The notes beneath the pieces were generated by a model. It was not told the DNA's origin and searched no databases. It saw only the letters and a list, made by a program, of their open reading frames with translations. Position numbers and translations under genes: made by a program. From Nitzschia sp. DOCU1 (Eukaryota > Bacillariophyta > Bacillariophyceae > Bacillariales > Bacillariaceae), in contig OX595994.1 in NCBI GenBank assembly GCA_951394045.1, positions 2,232,001-2,296,000 of the forward strand: DNA of 64,000 nt, written 5' to 3'. Shown in pieces: positions 63,241 through 64,000 of this stretch. How positions within the stretch are numbered: the first letter of the stretch is position 1; each line of letters begins with the position of its first letter.

Positions 63241-63563
63241 TTGACGTTGCACAGTGCAAGACTAACTACGGCTCGCTACATACCCAGAATGTCGTAAGCC
63301 GAGATCAATTCGGAATTGGCGTACTCTGGAGGAAGTGCTGCCTCCAGCTATCGGAGCAGCATCGTCACATCCCAACACACGATGAAAAATCCCCTCTCCC
63401 ACCTTAAGGTCTATATGATCTACAACAACAGAATAGAAATTTTGAGCTACATTGCCCAAACATTTTGGTTTTAAGTCACGCACCGCTCGTTGACCATACC
63501 GAGACGAGGTGCAACAAATAGTGTCGATATCGACCTGATGTCTTCTTCCATTCGAATACTAAC
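63241..63563. other. Non-coding flank of the retroelement fragment
   Basis: No open frame or repeat of note is recognised. It may include further decayed retroelement sequence, but nothing in it can be assigned. Confidence 0.35.
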
Positions 63564-63845
63564 AGGCTCAACAAAGATACTTCATTAAAGAGTAAACTGG
63601 AAAACATGTCAAGTAGCTACAATAAGTCAAAAGAGATAAATTCAACCAAACACGACAAACAAAAGTCAAAAGAGATGAATTCAACCAAACACGACACGCT
63701 AGTAAGGCTCAACAAAGATACTTCATTAAAGAGTAAACTGGAAAACATGTCAAGTAGCTACAATAAGTCAAAAGAGATAAATTCAACCAAACACGACAAA
63801 CTGGTAAGTTCAGCAAAGAAGCAGGGAATCGGGCCACCATCGATT
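63564..63845 (+). repeat. 141-bp tandem duplication, two copies
   Basis: AGGCTCAACAAAGATACTTC begins at 63564 and again at 63705, a period of 141 bp (47 codons). Inside each full copy is a shorter repeat with AAAAGAGATAAATTCAACC or AAAAGAGATGAATTCAACC. The frame stays open across both copies (NKSKEINSTKHDK), so an exon fragment cannot be excluded, but no start or domain supports a gene. Confidence 0.75.
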
Positions 63846-63848
63846 TAG

Positions 63849-64000
63849 AAATAAAAACCGAAATAAGATTTTTTGTGATAATGAATCAAAACGGTATTAC
63901 AGCAGGTTATTATGAAGGGTGATCCAGGGGGTGGGAGCAGGTTGTTATGATGACGACGAAAAAGGTTCCTGTAACCGTGTCTTCGTTTATTTCTCTTAAC
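63849..64000. other. Right window edge, nothing recognised
   Basis: About 150 bp of AT-rich sequence follows the tandem duplication. A short repeated GGTTATTATGA / GGTTGTTATGA is visible near 63905 and 63941. No gene is supported. Confidence 0.35.

Overview
The window looks like nuclear DNA of a photosynthetic stramenopile, most likely a diatom. The evidence is: compact GT-AG introns of about 60-130 nt in otherwise long open frames; an ER-signal-type presequence with an Ala-Phe cleavage-like site typical of secondary plastids on one protein; a eukaryotic TyrRS and a CAMK-like kinase; and a decayed retroelement fragment with a DTGA protease motif. The species is not identifiable from sequence alone. 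No rRNA, tRNA or CRISPR was seen.

Layout. 1-26.6 kb holds two enormous repeat proteins in convergent orientation: a + strand gene, cut by the left window edge, ending at 13857, and a - strand gene at 16747-26616. Both are built on a core motif of the type PGSLAAALGM...APPVR and share a second conserved domain, but in different domain order. A three-exon FMN-binding glutamate-synthase-like gene (14302-16360) lies between them. At 27.1-34.3 kb is a four-exon, roughly 2314-residue protein with a papain-like/USP-like Cys box followed by an SF2-helicase-like NTPase core (DUF3638-like).

34.5-41.8 kb is a mobile-element-like insertion. It has a tyrosine recombinase with full R-HxxR-H-Y catalytic spacing, a six-copy 183-bp tandem repeat, hairpin-rich inverted repeats, and a convergent gene pair encoding a coiled-coil/Cys-cluster protein and a 2-oxoglutarate/Fe(II) dioxygenase-like protein (HxD...H...R). 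Clusters of a TTGCCAA-type motif sit at both outer edges. This pairing of recombinase and possible nucleic-acid-modifying oxygenase is the best candidate here for an undescribed system.

42.2-61 kb is a dense run of ordinary nuclear genes: an FSH1 hydrolase-RWD-Obg-like GTPase triple fusion, an RS-rich protein, a cystatin-like inhibitor, a rhomboid-like membrane protein, a Ser/Thr kinase with DMG in place of DFG, a zinc-finger-like protein, a tandem (pseudodimeric) TyrRS, a plastid-targeted repeat protein and a small four-helix membrane protein. 61-64 kb is gene-poor, with a broken retroelement fragment and a 141-bp tandem duplication.

Spliced models were assembled by hand from reading frame and GT-AG sites, and the intron boundaries given are inferences. 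Functional links among the ordinary genes are not evident. The two giant repeat proteins are the only obvious paralogous pair.
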